A stretch of 9,685 nt of DNA from Bacillota bacterium (GCA_021821235.1 JAKACS010000074.1:1-9685), one strand, 5' to 3'; counted from the first letter of the stretch, positions 1 to 6,309 are shown. Notes: generated by a model not told the origin, from the sequence alone. Numbers and translations are program-made.

Positions 1-660
1 CGAGAAGCTGAACCCGTTGCAATAAAAATGAATGCAATGGGATTTCATGCCTGTGTTTTACGGTACAGTGTCCGTCCCGCTACGTTTCCAACAGCACTGG
101 AAGAACTATCTTTGGCAGTGGCTCTTATTAGGAAAAATGCAAACCGATGGCATATTGACAAGAATAAGATTATTGTTGCTGGTTTTTCTGCAGGAGGCCA
201 CTTAGCAGCAAGTTTAGGTGTTTTTTGGAATAAACCCTTTTTACAGGAAAGCCTGGGGATTTCAGACGAAGAGATCAAGCCAAATGGAATTCTATTAAGT
301 TACCCGGTTATCACTTCTGGTCCATCTTCACATAAGGGTTCCTTTGTTGCATTACTGGGGGGGAAATATGATGAACTGATTCACGAGGTCTCGCTGGAAA
401 AACATGTTTCAGCCGATACCCCTCCAACATTCCTTTGGCACACCTATGAAGATCAGTCTGTTCCTGTTGAAAACAGCTTATTGTTTGCCAATAGCCTTCT
501 GAAGAATAAAGTTTCACTGGAAATGCATATTTATCCGAAGGGAATACATGGATTGTCCCTCGGTACAGAAGAGACACAGGCTAGAAATAATGAAAGAACA
601 CTTCAACCTGTAGTAGCTAATTGGATTGAGATGGCAGGGCGCTGGATAAAACGGCTTTAG
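1..660 (+). CDS. alpha/beta hydrolase (esterase/acetyl-esterase-like), 5'-truncated by the window edge
   Basis: The reading frame is open from base 1, and the first codons (REAEPVAIK) already fit the family, so the gene starts upstream. The Met at 28 is internal. The 219 visible residues hold the main catalytic elements of the Abhydrolase_3/BD-FAE-like esterase group. The nucleophile elbow GFSAGG has its Ser codon at 187-189. The probable acid is the Asp of YEDQSVP (codon 451-453), and the His of GIHGLSL is at codon 547-549. The stretch VLRYSV and the late WIEMAGRWIKRL end are also typical. Such proteins hydrolyse acetyl or other short acyl esters, often on carbohydrates; the substrate here cannot be told. 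No catalytic residue is missing in the visible part. It ends tail-to-tail against a decayed - strand gene with no clear terminator between them. It is not obviously linked to the leucine operon downstream. Confidence 0.85.
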   Translation, partial: REAEPVAIKMNAMGFHACVLRYSVRPATFPTALEELSLAVALIRKNANRWHIDKNKIIVAGFSAGGHLAASLGVFWNKPFLQESLGISDEEIKPNGILLSYPVITSGPSSHKGSFVALLGGKYDELIHEVSLEKHVSADTPPTFLWHTYEDQSVPVENSLLFANSLLKNKVSLEMHIYPKGIHGLSLGTEETQARNNERTLQPVVANWIEMAGRWIKRL

Positions 661-676
661 TTTTACTTGATTCTTT

Positions 677-1020
677 TGTATCAGCAATAATCGATTGAAT
701 TCCTTCTCCATTTACAACAAGATTGGCCAAGTTCCTATGTATTTCAATTGATTGGGAAAGCTTTCGAACCATTGTTTCCTTTTCGAAATAAAGGCTGGAT
801 TTTTCCAAGGCAATCGCTGCTTGGTGGCCAATTGCTTCTAATAGATGAATATCCTCTTGCTTAAACTGCAAAGAATGCTCGAAAGAGTCTAATGTAATCC
901 GCCAATACATTTTCCTTTTTGTAAAATAGGTGAACTAATGACAGAGGTAAAATGAAAATTGCTCGGAATCGACCGCTCCAATAAATTTCTGTTATAGGGA
1001 GTTAATGTTTGACACATGGA
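677..1020 (-). pseudogene. remnant of a GAF-domain regulator, frameshifted and truncated
   Basis: Read on the - strand from 1020 down to 892, one frame gives a GAF-domain stretch including FTSVISSPILQKGKCIGGLH, then hits a TAG at 891-889. From about 892 the next frame continues the same domain with LDSFEHS, EDIHLLEAIGHQAAIALEKS and then the helix KLSQSIEIHRNLANLVVNGEG. One extra T (CATTTAGAC instead of CATTAGAC) would restore HLDSF across the break, so this looks like a single-base deletion. Homology stops near 677, just short of the hydrolase stop codon, so the C-terminal part, probably a helix-turn-helix effector domain, is gone. Upstream of 1020 the frame is closed by stops (first TAA at 1023-1021) and the N-terminus is not recognisable. 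GAF domains bind small ligands. The PucR/CdaR-like identity is my inference from the post-GAF helix. The gene pointed away from the leucine operon, the arrangement of a divergent regulator. An open frame from an ATG at 910 exists but would encode only half a GAF domain. Confidence 0.75.
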
Positions 1021-1078
1021 TTAAGGACTTTAGTTGCCGATGAGTTAATGTTTCTTGCACTTTTCATCATCCTTTTTC

Positions 1079-1108
1079 TAAGATTTTGAGTTTGAATACG
1101 CATACATA
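1079..1108 (+). promoter_or_regulatory. candidate sigma-E-type promoter
   Basis: A -35-like TAAGATT (1079-1085) matches KMATATT at 6 of 7 positions. It is followed by a 15-bp spacer and CATACATA (1101-1108), which matches CATACAnT except at the last base. Transcription would start near 1114-1116. Sigma-E, the mother-cell sporulation factor, is known to drive the corresponding yng operon in B. subtilis, which supports the call. The match was judged by eye. Confidence 0.5.
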
Positions 1109-1130
1109 ATTTGTGTAAAACACACGAATT
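1108..1130 (+). repeat. 23-bp inverted repeat, possible operator or weak terminator
   Basis: The left arm AATTTGTGT (1108-1116) and the right arm ACACGAATT (1122-1130) pair at 8 of 9 positions, with a G-T wobble at the ninth and a 5-base spacer AAAAC. The repeat covers the predicted start point of the sigma-E-like promoter, which would suit a repressor operator. Six Ts (1129-1134) end it, so an AT-rich terminator for + strand transcripts is also possible. The binding protein is unknown. Confidence 0.45.
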
Positions 1131-1159
1131 TTTTATCGGAATATTCATGAAAATCTACA

Positions 1160-1188
1160 TTGCCAAATATTCATTATCGTTATATTCT
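1160..1188 (+). promoter_or_regulatory. candidate sigma-A-type promoter
   Basis: TTGCCA (1160-1165, 5 of 6 to TTGACA) is separated by 17 bp from TATTCT (1183-1188, 4 of 6 to TATAAT). The start would be near 1195, giving a leader of about 140 nt. The background is AT-rich, so the -10 match alone means little; the correct spacing and good -35 are what favour it. Confidence 0.35.
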
Positions 1189-1203
1189 TATTATATGAAA
1201 ATT
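1189..1203 (+). promoter_or_regulatory. possible CodY box
   Basis: TATTATATGAAAATT matches the CodY consensus AATTTTCWGAAAATT at 12 of 15 positions, with a perfect right half. A second, weaker overlapping match (4 mismatches) lies at 1198-1212. The position directly behind the sigma-A-like -10 would allow repression. CodY senses branched-chain amino acids and represses the bkd operon in B. subtilis, so the biology is plausible. AT-rich DNA gives chance matches easily. Confidence 0.25.
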
Positions 1204-1297
1204 ATGAAAATAATGAAAGGAGGTTAGGATAAAGAGATTTTGTTAAGAGTTCCCAATAGTTAGTCAAAAAGTAATTTGTCGTAAGGTGGTTTTTTAT

Positions 1298-1318
1298 CGA
1301 ATACCGTCAGAATATTCG
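1298..1318 (+). repeat. small inverted repeat next to the first ribosome binding site
   Basis: CGAATA (1298-1303) and TATTCG (1313-1318) form a perfect 6-bp stem with a 9-base loop. It ends 4 bases before the GGAG at 1323-1326 that serves the dehydrogenase gene. It could be an operator or a hairpin that affects initiation; the short stem makes chance possible. Confidence 0.25.
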
Positions 1319-1336
1319 GAATGGAGTTGCGAATAA

Positions 1337-2476
1337 ATGAATTTTGATTTAACGAAAGAACAAGAAATGATCCGCAAGTTAATTCGGGATTTTGCGGAAG
1401 CAGAAGTGGCTCCGAAAGCAGATGACCGAGATCGAACTGGGGAATTCCCAAAGGAAGTTTTTTTAAAACTTGCGGAGTTGGGGATTATGGGTCTGCCTTT
1501 TCCTGAACAATACGGGGGAGGTGAAGCTGATACGATCAGCTTTGCCATTGTCGTTGAAGAACTTAGCCGTGTTTGTGCATCAACAGGAATTACTTATTCA
1601 GCCCATATTTCATTAGGGGGAGCACCTCTTCATTTATTTGGTACCCATGAGCAAAAAGAGAAGTACTTAACACCCATTTGTACTGGAGAGTCCTTTGGGG
1701 CATTTGGATTGACGGAACCGAATGCAGGCTCCGATGCAGGGGGAACCCAAACAACAGCCGTTCTTGTTGGAGATGAGTGGGTCATTAATGGCTCAAAATG
1801 TTTTATTACAAATGCAAGTTATGCCAATCACCTTGCAGTGACAGCCGTAACAGACCATTCCAAAGGAATCAACGGAATCAGCGCATTTATTGTTCCTACA
1901 GATGCCCCAGGGTTCACTGTGATCAATAACTATGAAAAAATGGGTCTGCATGCCTCGAATACCACAGAACTTATCTTAGAGAATGTTAGTGTACCAAAAG
2001 AAAATCTACTGGGTACAGAAGGAAACGGGTACAAGCAATTTTTAGCTACTCTTGATGGTGGAAGAATTGGAATCGGTGCCATGGCTGTGGGCATTGCTCA
2101 AGGTGCATATGAAAAAGCTCTTCAATATGCAAAAGAAAGAAAACAGTTTGGAAAGAGTTTAACCAATTTTCAGGCAATCCAATTTAAACTAGCTGACATG
2201 GCAATGAATATCGAATTAGCTCGGAATATGGTTTTCAAAGCAGCTTGGTTAAAGGATCAAGGACGAGCATTTAAAAAGGAAGCGGCATATGCAAAATTAT
2301 TCGCTTCGGAAATGTGCATGCGTACATGTGATCAAGCCGTTCAAATGCATGGCGGATATGGATATATGAAAGAATATCAGGTTGAGAGATTTTTCCGTGA
2401 TGCCAAACTCTTGGAAATTGGTGAAGGAACATCTGAAGTACAACGAATGGTTATCGCCAAACAAATTGGATGTTAA
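1337..2476 (+). CDS. yngJ: acyl-CoA dehydrogenase, probable isovaleryl-CoA step (YngJ-type)
   Basis: This is an FAD-dependent acyl-CoA dehydrogenase of 379 residues, the usual length for the soluble SCAD/MCAD/IVD family. It would oxidise an acyl-CoA to the 2-enoyl-CoA and pass electrons to electron-transfer flavoprotein. Family landmarks are the FAD/substrate segment FGLTEPNAGSD (123-133), FITNA (157-161), RKQFGK (268-273), QMHGGYGY (336-343) and the C-terminal RDAKLLEIGEGTSE (354-367). First place in a leucine operon points to isovaleryl-CoA as substrate, giving 3-methylcrotonyl-CoA. The catalytic base, however, appears to be Glu363 in IGEGT, the MCAD/SCAD position, while the region where true IVDs carry their Glu reads LDGGRI (239-244). 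Another short or branched acyl-CoA therefore remains possible. The start at 1337 has GGAG 10 nt upstream, and MNFDLTKEQ is a standard family N-terminus. Confidence 0.92.
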   Translation: MNFDLTKEQEMIRKLIRDFAEAEVAPKADDRDRTGEFPKEVFLKLAELGIMGLPFPEQYGGGEADTISFAIVVEELSRVCASTGITYSAHISLGGAPLHLFGTHEQKEKYLTPICTGESFGAFGLTEPNAGSDAGGTQTTAVLVGDEWVINGSKCFITNASYANHLAVTAVTDHSKGINGISAFIVPTDAPGFTVINNYEKMGLHASNTTELILENVSVPKENLLGTEGNGYKQFLATLDGGRIGIGAMAVGIAQGAYEKALQYAKERKQFGKSLTNFQAIQFKLADMAMNIELARNMVFKAAWLKDQGRAFKKEAAYAKLFASEMCMRTCDQAVQMHGGYGYMKEYQVERFFRDAKLLEIGEGTSEVQRMVIAKQIGC

Positions 2477-2522
2477 AGAATTTTTATCGTAATTAATTAA
2501 AAATGGGCAAAGGAGAAATTAC

Positions 2523-4490
2523 ATGGATGTTCGCGGAATTTTACAAGTAGTTTCAAATAGCAAGCTCGTTTATCCAGACGAAGATAAAGTTCGTTCAACC
2601 ACTATTGGGAGCAGCGAAGCTTTTCAAGAACTTCTTAGACAGTCCCAAGAAGATCCTGTTGCCTTTTGGGATCGAGCAGCCCGTGAGCTAGTTTGGTATC
2701 AACCATGGAATGAAACCATTAGTGGAAAACTCCCTGACTTTCGCTATTATGTTGGGGGCATTAGTAATCCGAGTGTGAACTTGCTTGATCGGCATATAGA
2801 AAATGGGGCAGGAAACCGGACCGCCCTCATTTGGGAGGGTGAAAACGGGGACAGCAAATTTTACACGTATACCATGCTTCTTGCTGAGGTAAATCGATTT
2901 GCGAATGTCCTGAAATCATTTGGTGTAAAAAAAGGTGATTGTGTAGCGATTTATCTTCCCAATCTTGCCGAAGCCATTATTGCCGTATTAGCATGTTTTC
3001 GAATTGGTGCGATATACAATACGATTTTCTCAGGTTATTCCGAAAAATCATTGACAGATCGACTCATTAGTTTTGAGCCAAAAGTATTGGTCACAGCAGA
3101 TGCAACCGAACGACGGGGTAAAGTCATTCGTTTAAAAGAAAAAGTCGATCATGTTGTACCATCGATTCCATCTGTCAAAGCAGTTATTGTTGTTGACCGA
3201 TTAGGTTCAGAGGTTCAAATGAAAGAAGGCCGTGATTACTGGTGGCATGAGCAGACAAAAGTAGCAAGTATCGTTTGTGAACCTGAAAGACTTGAAGCAA
3301 ATGAGAGTGGTATTGTATTTTATACAAGTGGTACGACAGGTAAACCAAAAGGTGTTGTGCATTCCGGAATGGCTTTTGTCACACAAAATTACACATATGC
3401 CAAGTATCATATGGATCACCATCAAGACGATGTTTTCTGGTGTACTGCGGATATTGGCTGGTTAACCATGCATATTTGGGGAATTACAGGTGCTTTGGCG
3501 AATGGTGTAACAACGGTTGTCTTTGAAGGGGCAGTTGATTATCCAACAAAAGATCGTTTTTATCAAATCATTGAAAAATACAGGGTGAATAAACTGTTTA
3601 CTGCCCCAACAGCATTAAGAATGCTAAAAAGTTTGGGAGACAAGGCAGTAGAGAAATTTGATTTATCTTGCCTCGATGTCATTTCCCTTGTTGGAGAACC
3701 TTTCGATCCGGAAACTTGGTATTGGACTTATGAAGTTTTAGGAAATAAGAAGGTATATATCAATAATACATGGGGGCAAACCGAAACGGCAGGATCGCCT
3801 ATTGCTGGAGCCGCTTGGTTGACGCCAATGAAACCAGGCTCCTCAGGTACTCCATTTTTAGGTGCAGTAATGGATATCGTTGATGAAGAAGGCAATCCAG
3901 TTAAACCTTTAAAGTTAGGAAATCTAGTTATTAGAAAACCATTTCCTATGCTATGCCGCACACTATGGAAAGAACCGGAGCGACATTACGCATCTTATTA
4001 TAGCCAAGTGAAGGACTGCTATTATGCGAGCGACCTGGCATTAATCGATAATGATGGTTATTTATGGGTTGTTGGCCGTTCTGATGATGCGTTTAATGTA
4101 GCAGGGCACCGCTTAAGTACAATGGAAATGGAAAGCGCTGTATTAGAATGTGAAGGTATCTCTGAAAGCGCTGTCATTGGGATTCCAGATGAAATAAAAG
4201 GAGAAGTTCCGCTTGTATTTGCCCGTCTGGCCGATGGATATAAAGGAACAGAAGAAGTAAAACGACAAATAAATAATCGGATTATTCAACAAATTGGTAA
4301 GATTGCAGCTCCAAAATCAATTATTTTTACAGATATGTTGCCAAAAACAATTTCTGGAAAAATCATGCGTCGCTTATTAAAGGAAATTGTTGTGTCAGGA
4401 AAGGTTAACGGAGATATAACAGGACTGGAAGATCCATCGACCGTGGCTCAAATTCAGGATATAGTTGCAGATAAATCTTCCGTTAAATAG
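2523..4490 (+). CDS. acyl-CoA synthetase of the acetyl-CoA synthetase family, probable acetoacetate or short branched acid ligase
   Basis: This AMP-forming ligase has 655 residues, the length of acetyl-CoA synthetases. It activates a carboxylic acid with ATP to an acyl-adenylate and then to acyl-CoA. An ACAS_N-like region covers about 30-90. The ATP loop YTSGTTGKPKG is at 267-277, GEP at 391-393, the hinge GRSDD at 518-522, and the C-terminal PKTISGKIMRR has catalytic Lys613, a typical AcuA/Pat-type acetylation site. In acetyl-CoA synthetases the adenylate motif is TWWQTE; here it is TWGQTE, with Gly418 replacing the Trp that closes the acetate pocket (Trp414 in Salmonella Acs). Leu314 stands at the Val310 position. 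A larger acyl group than acetate is therefore likely. Context suggests acetoacetate released by HMG-CoA lyase, or isovalerate feeding the operon. It lacks the GGTD-type motif I would expect in classical acetoacetyl-CoA synthetases. As I recall, B. subtilis YngI at this position is a shorter ligase (about 549 residues), so this may be a replacement. AAAGGAG (2509-2515) precedes the ATG by 7 nt; the gap from yngJ is 46 bp. Confidence 0.85.
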   Translation: MDVRGILQVVSNSKLVYPDEDKVRSTTIGSSEAFQELLRQSQEDPVAFWDRAARELVWYQPWNETISGKLPDFRYYVGGISNPSVNLLDRHIENGAGNRTALIWEGENGDSKFYTYTMLLAEVNRFANVLKSFGVKKGDCVAIYLPNLAEAIIAVLACFRIGAIYNTIFSGYSEKSLTDRLISFEPKVLVTADATERRGKVIRLKEKVDHVVPSIPSVKAVIVVDRLGSEVQMKEGRDYWWHEQTKVASIVCEPERLEANESGIVFYTSGTTGKPKGVVHSGMAFVTQNYTYAKYHMDHHQDDVFWCTADIGWLTMHIWGITGALANGVTTVVFEGAVDYPTKDRFYQIIEKYRVNKLFTAPTALRMLKSLGDKAVEKFDLSCLDVISLVGEPFDPETWYWTYEVLGNKKVYINNTWGQTETAGSPIAGAAWLTPMKPGSSGTPFLGAVMDIVDEEGNPVKPLKLGNLVIRKPFPMLCRTLWKEPERHYASYYSQVKDCYYASDLALIDNDGYLWVVGRSDDAFNVAGHRLSTMEMESAVLECEGISESAVIGIPDEIKGEVPLVFARLADGYKGTEEVKRQINNRIIQQIGKIAAPKSIIFTDMLPKTISGKIMRRLLKEIVVSGKVNGDITGLEDPSTVAQIQDIVADKSSVK

Positions 4491-4502
4491 TTATGAATAA
4501 GA

Positions 4503-4542
4503 GCCAGTCATTTGTCGGGAAAATAAACGGCAGATGACTGGG
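4503..4542 (+). repeat. strong hairpin between the ligase and biotin carboxylase genes
   Basis: CCAGTCATTTGTC (4504-4516) pairs with GGCAGATGACTGG (4529-4541) along 13 bp, with two G-T wobbles. Wobble pair G4503-T4542 and pair G4517-C4528 can extend it, leaving a 10-base loop. No run of Ts follows on either strand, so it is not a canonical intrinsic terminator. It lies 12 bases behind the ligase stop codon in the only large gap of the operon. It may act as an mRNA 3'-end stabiliser or processing site, or as a weak terminator that sets lower expression downstream. Confidence 0.6.
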
Positions 4543-4561
4543 TCACTATAGTAGATTAGGA

Positions 4562-4616
4562 GTTAAAGATAAACGCAAAGAAAATGAATGATTCGAGTTT
4601 TACATATCTCTTTAAC
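4562..4616 (+). repeat. 8-bp inverted repeat in the 200-bp intergenic gap
   Basis: GTTAAAGA (4562-4569) is exactly inverted as TCTTTAAC (4609-4616), with 39 bases between. A related GTTAAC follows at 4625-4630. I see no convincing promoter in 4543-4690 and no gene. Function is unknown and chance is possible in AT-rich DNA. Confidence 0.25.
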
Positions 4617-4690
4617 GATAAAAAGTTAACCTTTGTCTTGTTACGAATGCATGCCGAACCTACTTAAATTGAAAGAAAGGGTGGAAATAC

Positions 4691-6052
4691 ATGTTCAAAA
4701 AAGTTTTAATTGCTAATCGCGGTGAAATTGCTGTTCGTGTCATGCGTACATGCAAGGCGTTAGGCATTACAACAGTTGGAGTATACTCAGAAGCCGATGC
4801 GGATGCTCCCCATGTGAAAATGTCAGATGAGGCCTATTTAATCGGTGGATCACGGGTTGGAGAGAGCTATCTAAATATCAATAAAATTCTAGAGGCTGCT
4901 CAGCTTTCAGAAGCGGAAGCAATCCACCCGGGATATGGCTTGCTTTCTGAAAATGCCGACTTTGCCCGCCGTTGTGAGGAAGCAGGGCTGATATTTATCG
5001 GACCTTCTCCAGACGTTATTTCTAAAATGGGCAGTAAAATTGAATCACGCAAAGCGATGGAGGATGCAGGTGTTCCTGTCGTTCCAGGGATTACCTACCC
5101 ATTGGCAGATGCAGAGGAAGCGGTAGAAGTGGCGGACCGCATCGGTTATCCGGTTATGCTAAAAGCTTCAGCCGGGGGTGGCGGAATTGGCATGCAGGTG
5201 ATCCATAACGGGGATGAAATCAGAAAAGCTTTTGAAGGGAACAAGAAGCGGGCCACCGATTTCTTTGGAGATGGTGCAATGTATATTGAAAAAGTTGTTG
5301 GAAATCCCAGACATATTGAGATTCAAATTTTGGCAGATGGTTTTGGAAATACCGTTTACCTTTGGGAACGTGAGTGTTCGATCCAGCGCCGTCATCAAAA
5401 AGTCGTAGAGGAAGCCCCCTCAACTTTTATTACGGAAAAAACTCGTATCAAGATGGGAGAGACTGCAGTAAAAGCAGCAAAATCTATTGGGTATAAAAAT
5501 GCAGGAACAATCGAGTTCTTAGTCGATGAAGAGCAAAATTTCTACTTTCTTGAAATGAATACCCGTTTGCAAGTGGAGCATCCAGTTACGGAAGAAATTA
5601 CCGGTCTGGACTTAGTAGAAAAACAATTGCAAATTGCTGCAGGGGAAGCACTAAATTTTTCGCAAAAAGAGATAAAACGAGAGGGGCATGCAATTGAGGT
5701 CAGAATCTATGCGGAAGATCCGAAAACATTTTTCCCTTCCCCTGGAAAAATAACAAAATTAGAGTTGCCGAACAGATCTGGAGTTCGACATGAATTAGCC
5801 ATTCACGATCAATCCATAGTTACTCCTTTCTATGATCCAATGATTGCTAAGCTTGTTGTCAAAGGCAGCAATCGCAAAGAAGCAATAATTCGTCTGCAAG
5901 ATGCATTAGCAAATTATCATATTGAAGGGATTAAAACAAATATCCCTATGTTGCAAGAGGTCATTGCCCACCCGGCATTCCATTCAGGTGATACGACAAC
6001 AGATTTTGTTAACAAGTATTTAAAAACTAAAAAAGCCAAGAACGTAAAATAG
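4691..6052 (+). CDS. yngHA: biotin carboxylase subunit of the acyl-CoA carboxylase (methylcrotonyl-CoA carboxylase)
   Basis: At 453 residues it matches free-standing biotin carboxylases such as AccC (449). It uses ATP and bicarbonate to carboxylate biotin on the small carrier encoded next. The N-terminal domain begins KKVLIANRGEIAVRV, and IHPGYGLLSENADFA covers 79-92. The ATP-grasp glycine loop is 162-165. Lys116 and Lys158, His208, the segment Gln232-Lys237, Glu275, Glu288, Asn290, Arg292 and Arg338 match the catalytic set of E. coli AccC. The residue after the Gly run is Ile166 where AccC and most relatives have a basic residue. There is no biotin domain and no linker (BT) domain after residue 450. 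Housekeeping AccC is an alternative, but it normally pairs with AccB; here the partners are a 70-residue carrier and a carboxyltransferase in a leucine operon. AGAAAGG (4674-4680) lies 10 nt before the ATG. The stop TAG overlaps the next gene's Shine-Dalgarno. Confidence 0.93.
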   Translation: MFKKVLIANRGEIAVRVMRTCKALGITTVGVYSEADADAPHVKMSDEAYLIGGSRVGESYLNINKILEAAQLSEAEAIHPGYGLLSENADFARRCEEAGLIFIGPSPDVISKMGSKIESRKAMEDAGVPVVPGITYPLADAEEAVEVADRIGYPVMLKASAGGGGIGMQVIHNGDEIRKAFEGNKKRATDFFGDGAMYIEKVVGNPRHIEIQILADGFGNTVYLWERECSIQRRHQKVVEEAPSTFITEKTRIKMGETAVKAAKSIGYKNAGTIEFLVDEEQNFYFLEMNTRLQVEHPVTEEITGLDLVEKQLQIAAGEALNFSQKEIKREGHAIEVRIYAEDPKTFFPSPGKITKLELPNRSGVRHELAIHDQSIVTPFYDPMIAKLVVKGSNRKEAIIRLQDALANYHIEGIKTNIPMLQEVIAHPAFHSGDTTTDFVNKYLKTKKAKNVK

Positions 6053-6056
6053 GAGG
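6051..6056 (+). promoter_or_regulatory. ribosome binding site embedded in the upstream stop codon
   Basis: AGGAGG shares its first two bases with the TAG stop (6050-6052) of the biotin carboxylase gene and sits 8 nt before the ATG of the biotin carrier. This arrangement suits coupled translation, which would help keep enzyme and carrier in step. Confidence 0.8.
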
Positions 6057-6064
6057 AATAAGTC

Positions 6065-6277
6065 ATGAATGAAGTAGTTGCAAGTATGGCAGGAAATGTA
6101 TGGAAGGTATTAGTGAAAGTTGGAGATCAGGTAGAAGAGAACCAAGATGTCATGATTTTAGAATCAATGAAAATGGAAATTCCAATTGCCGCTGAATTCG
6201 ATGGAACAGTGATAGAAGTGAAAGTGAATGAAGGCGACTTTGTGAATGAAGGCGACGTCCTTGTAATAGTTGAATAG
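6065..6277 (+). CDS. yngHB: minimal biotin carrier (biotin/lipoyl-attachment) protein
   Basis: The whole 70-residue protein is one biotinyl domain. The attachment motif ESMKMEIP is at 33-40 with Lys36 as the biotinylated residue, a substrate for biotin protein ligase. The flanking halves, each with a VxVGDxV or VNEGDxV turn (about 18-23 and 54-60), form the usual flattened barrel. Met on both sides of the Lys marks biotin rather than lipoate attachment. It would shuttle carboxybiotin from the preceding carboxylase to the carboxyltransferase at the operon's end. AccB proteins are about twice as long because of an N-terminal extension that is absent here; YngHB of B. subtilis is similarly small. 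It starts 12 nt after the carboxylase gene. Confidence 0.95.
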   Translation: MNEVVASMAGNVWKVLVKVGDQVEENQDVMILESMKMEIPIAAEFDGTVIEVKVNEGDFVNEGDVLVIVE

Positions 6278-6309
6278 AGTCTAGATCAAGATGAAAAGGA
6301 GATGAAAAA

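Larger units (their letters stand above)
1021..1336 (+). promoter_or_regulatory. upstream regulatory and leader region of the leucine-degradation operon
   Basis: These 316 bases have no credible gene. They contain a sigma-E-like promoter candidate, an overlapping 23-bp inverted repeat, a sigma-A-like promoter candidate followed by a CodY-like box, three ATGAAA copies spaced 9 bp (1195-1218), an orphan Shine-Dalgarno AAAGGAGG at 1216-1223, and a small inverted repeat just before the ribosome binding site of the first gene. If either promoter is used, the leader is roughly 140 to 220 nt, long for an ordinary catabolic operon. The dehydrogenase gene starts at 1337 behind GGAG (1323-1326), 10 nt upstream. 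Confidence 0.6.

Noticed and set aside
617..910. A 97-codon open frame on the - strand starting at ATG 910 as an intact gene
   Set aside because: It starts inside a GAF domain and runs past the homology into the antisense of the hydrolase. Its upstream half continues in another frame, so it is part of a pseudogene.
1195..1227. Tiny frame MKIMKIMKGG as a leader peptide
   Set aside because: It has no ribosome binding site of its own and consists of the short ATGAAA repeat; its end is simply the Shine-Dalgarno sequence.
1226..1336. T-box or other riboswitch leader, prompted by AAGGTGG near 1284
   Set aside because: The following bases do not fit the T-box core (no ACCGCG), and I see no specifier stem or terminator/antiterminator pair.
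2523..4490. Plain acetate-CoA ligase (acsA) or classical acetoacetyl-CoA synthetase
   Set aside because: The Trp-to-Gly change in the acyl pocket argues against acetate, and the adenylate motif is of the TWxQTE type rather than that of the classical acetoacetyl-CoA synthetase family.
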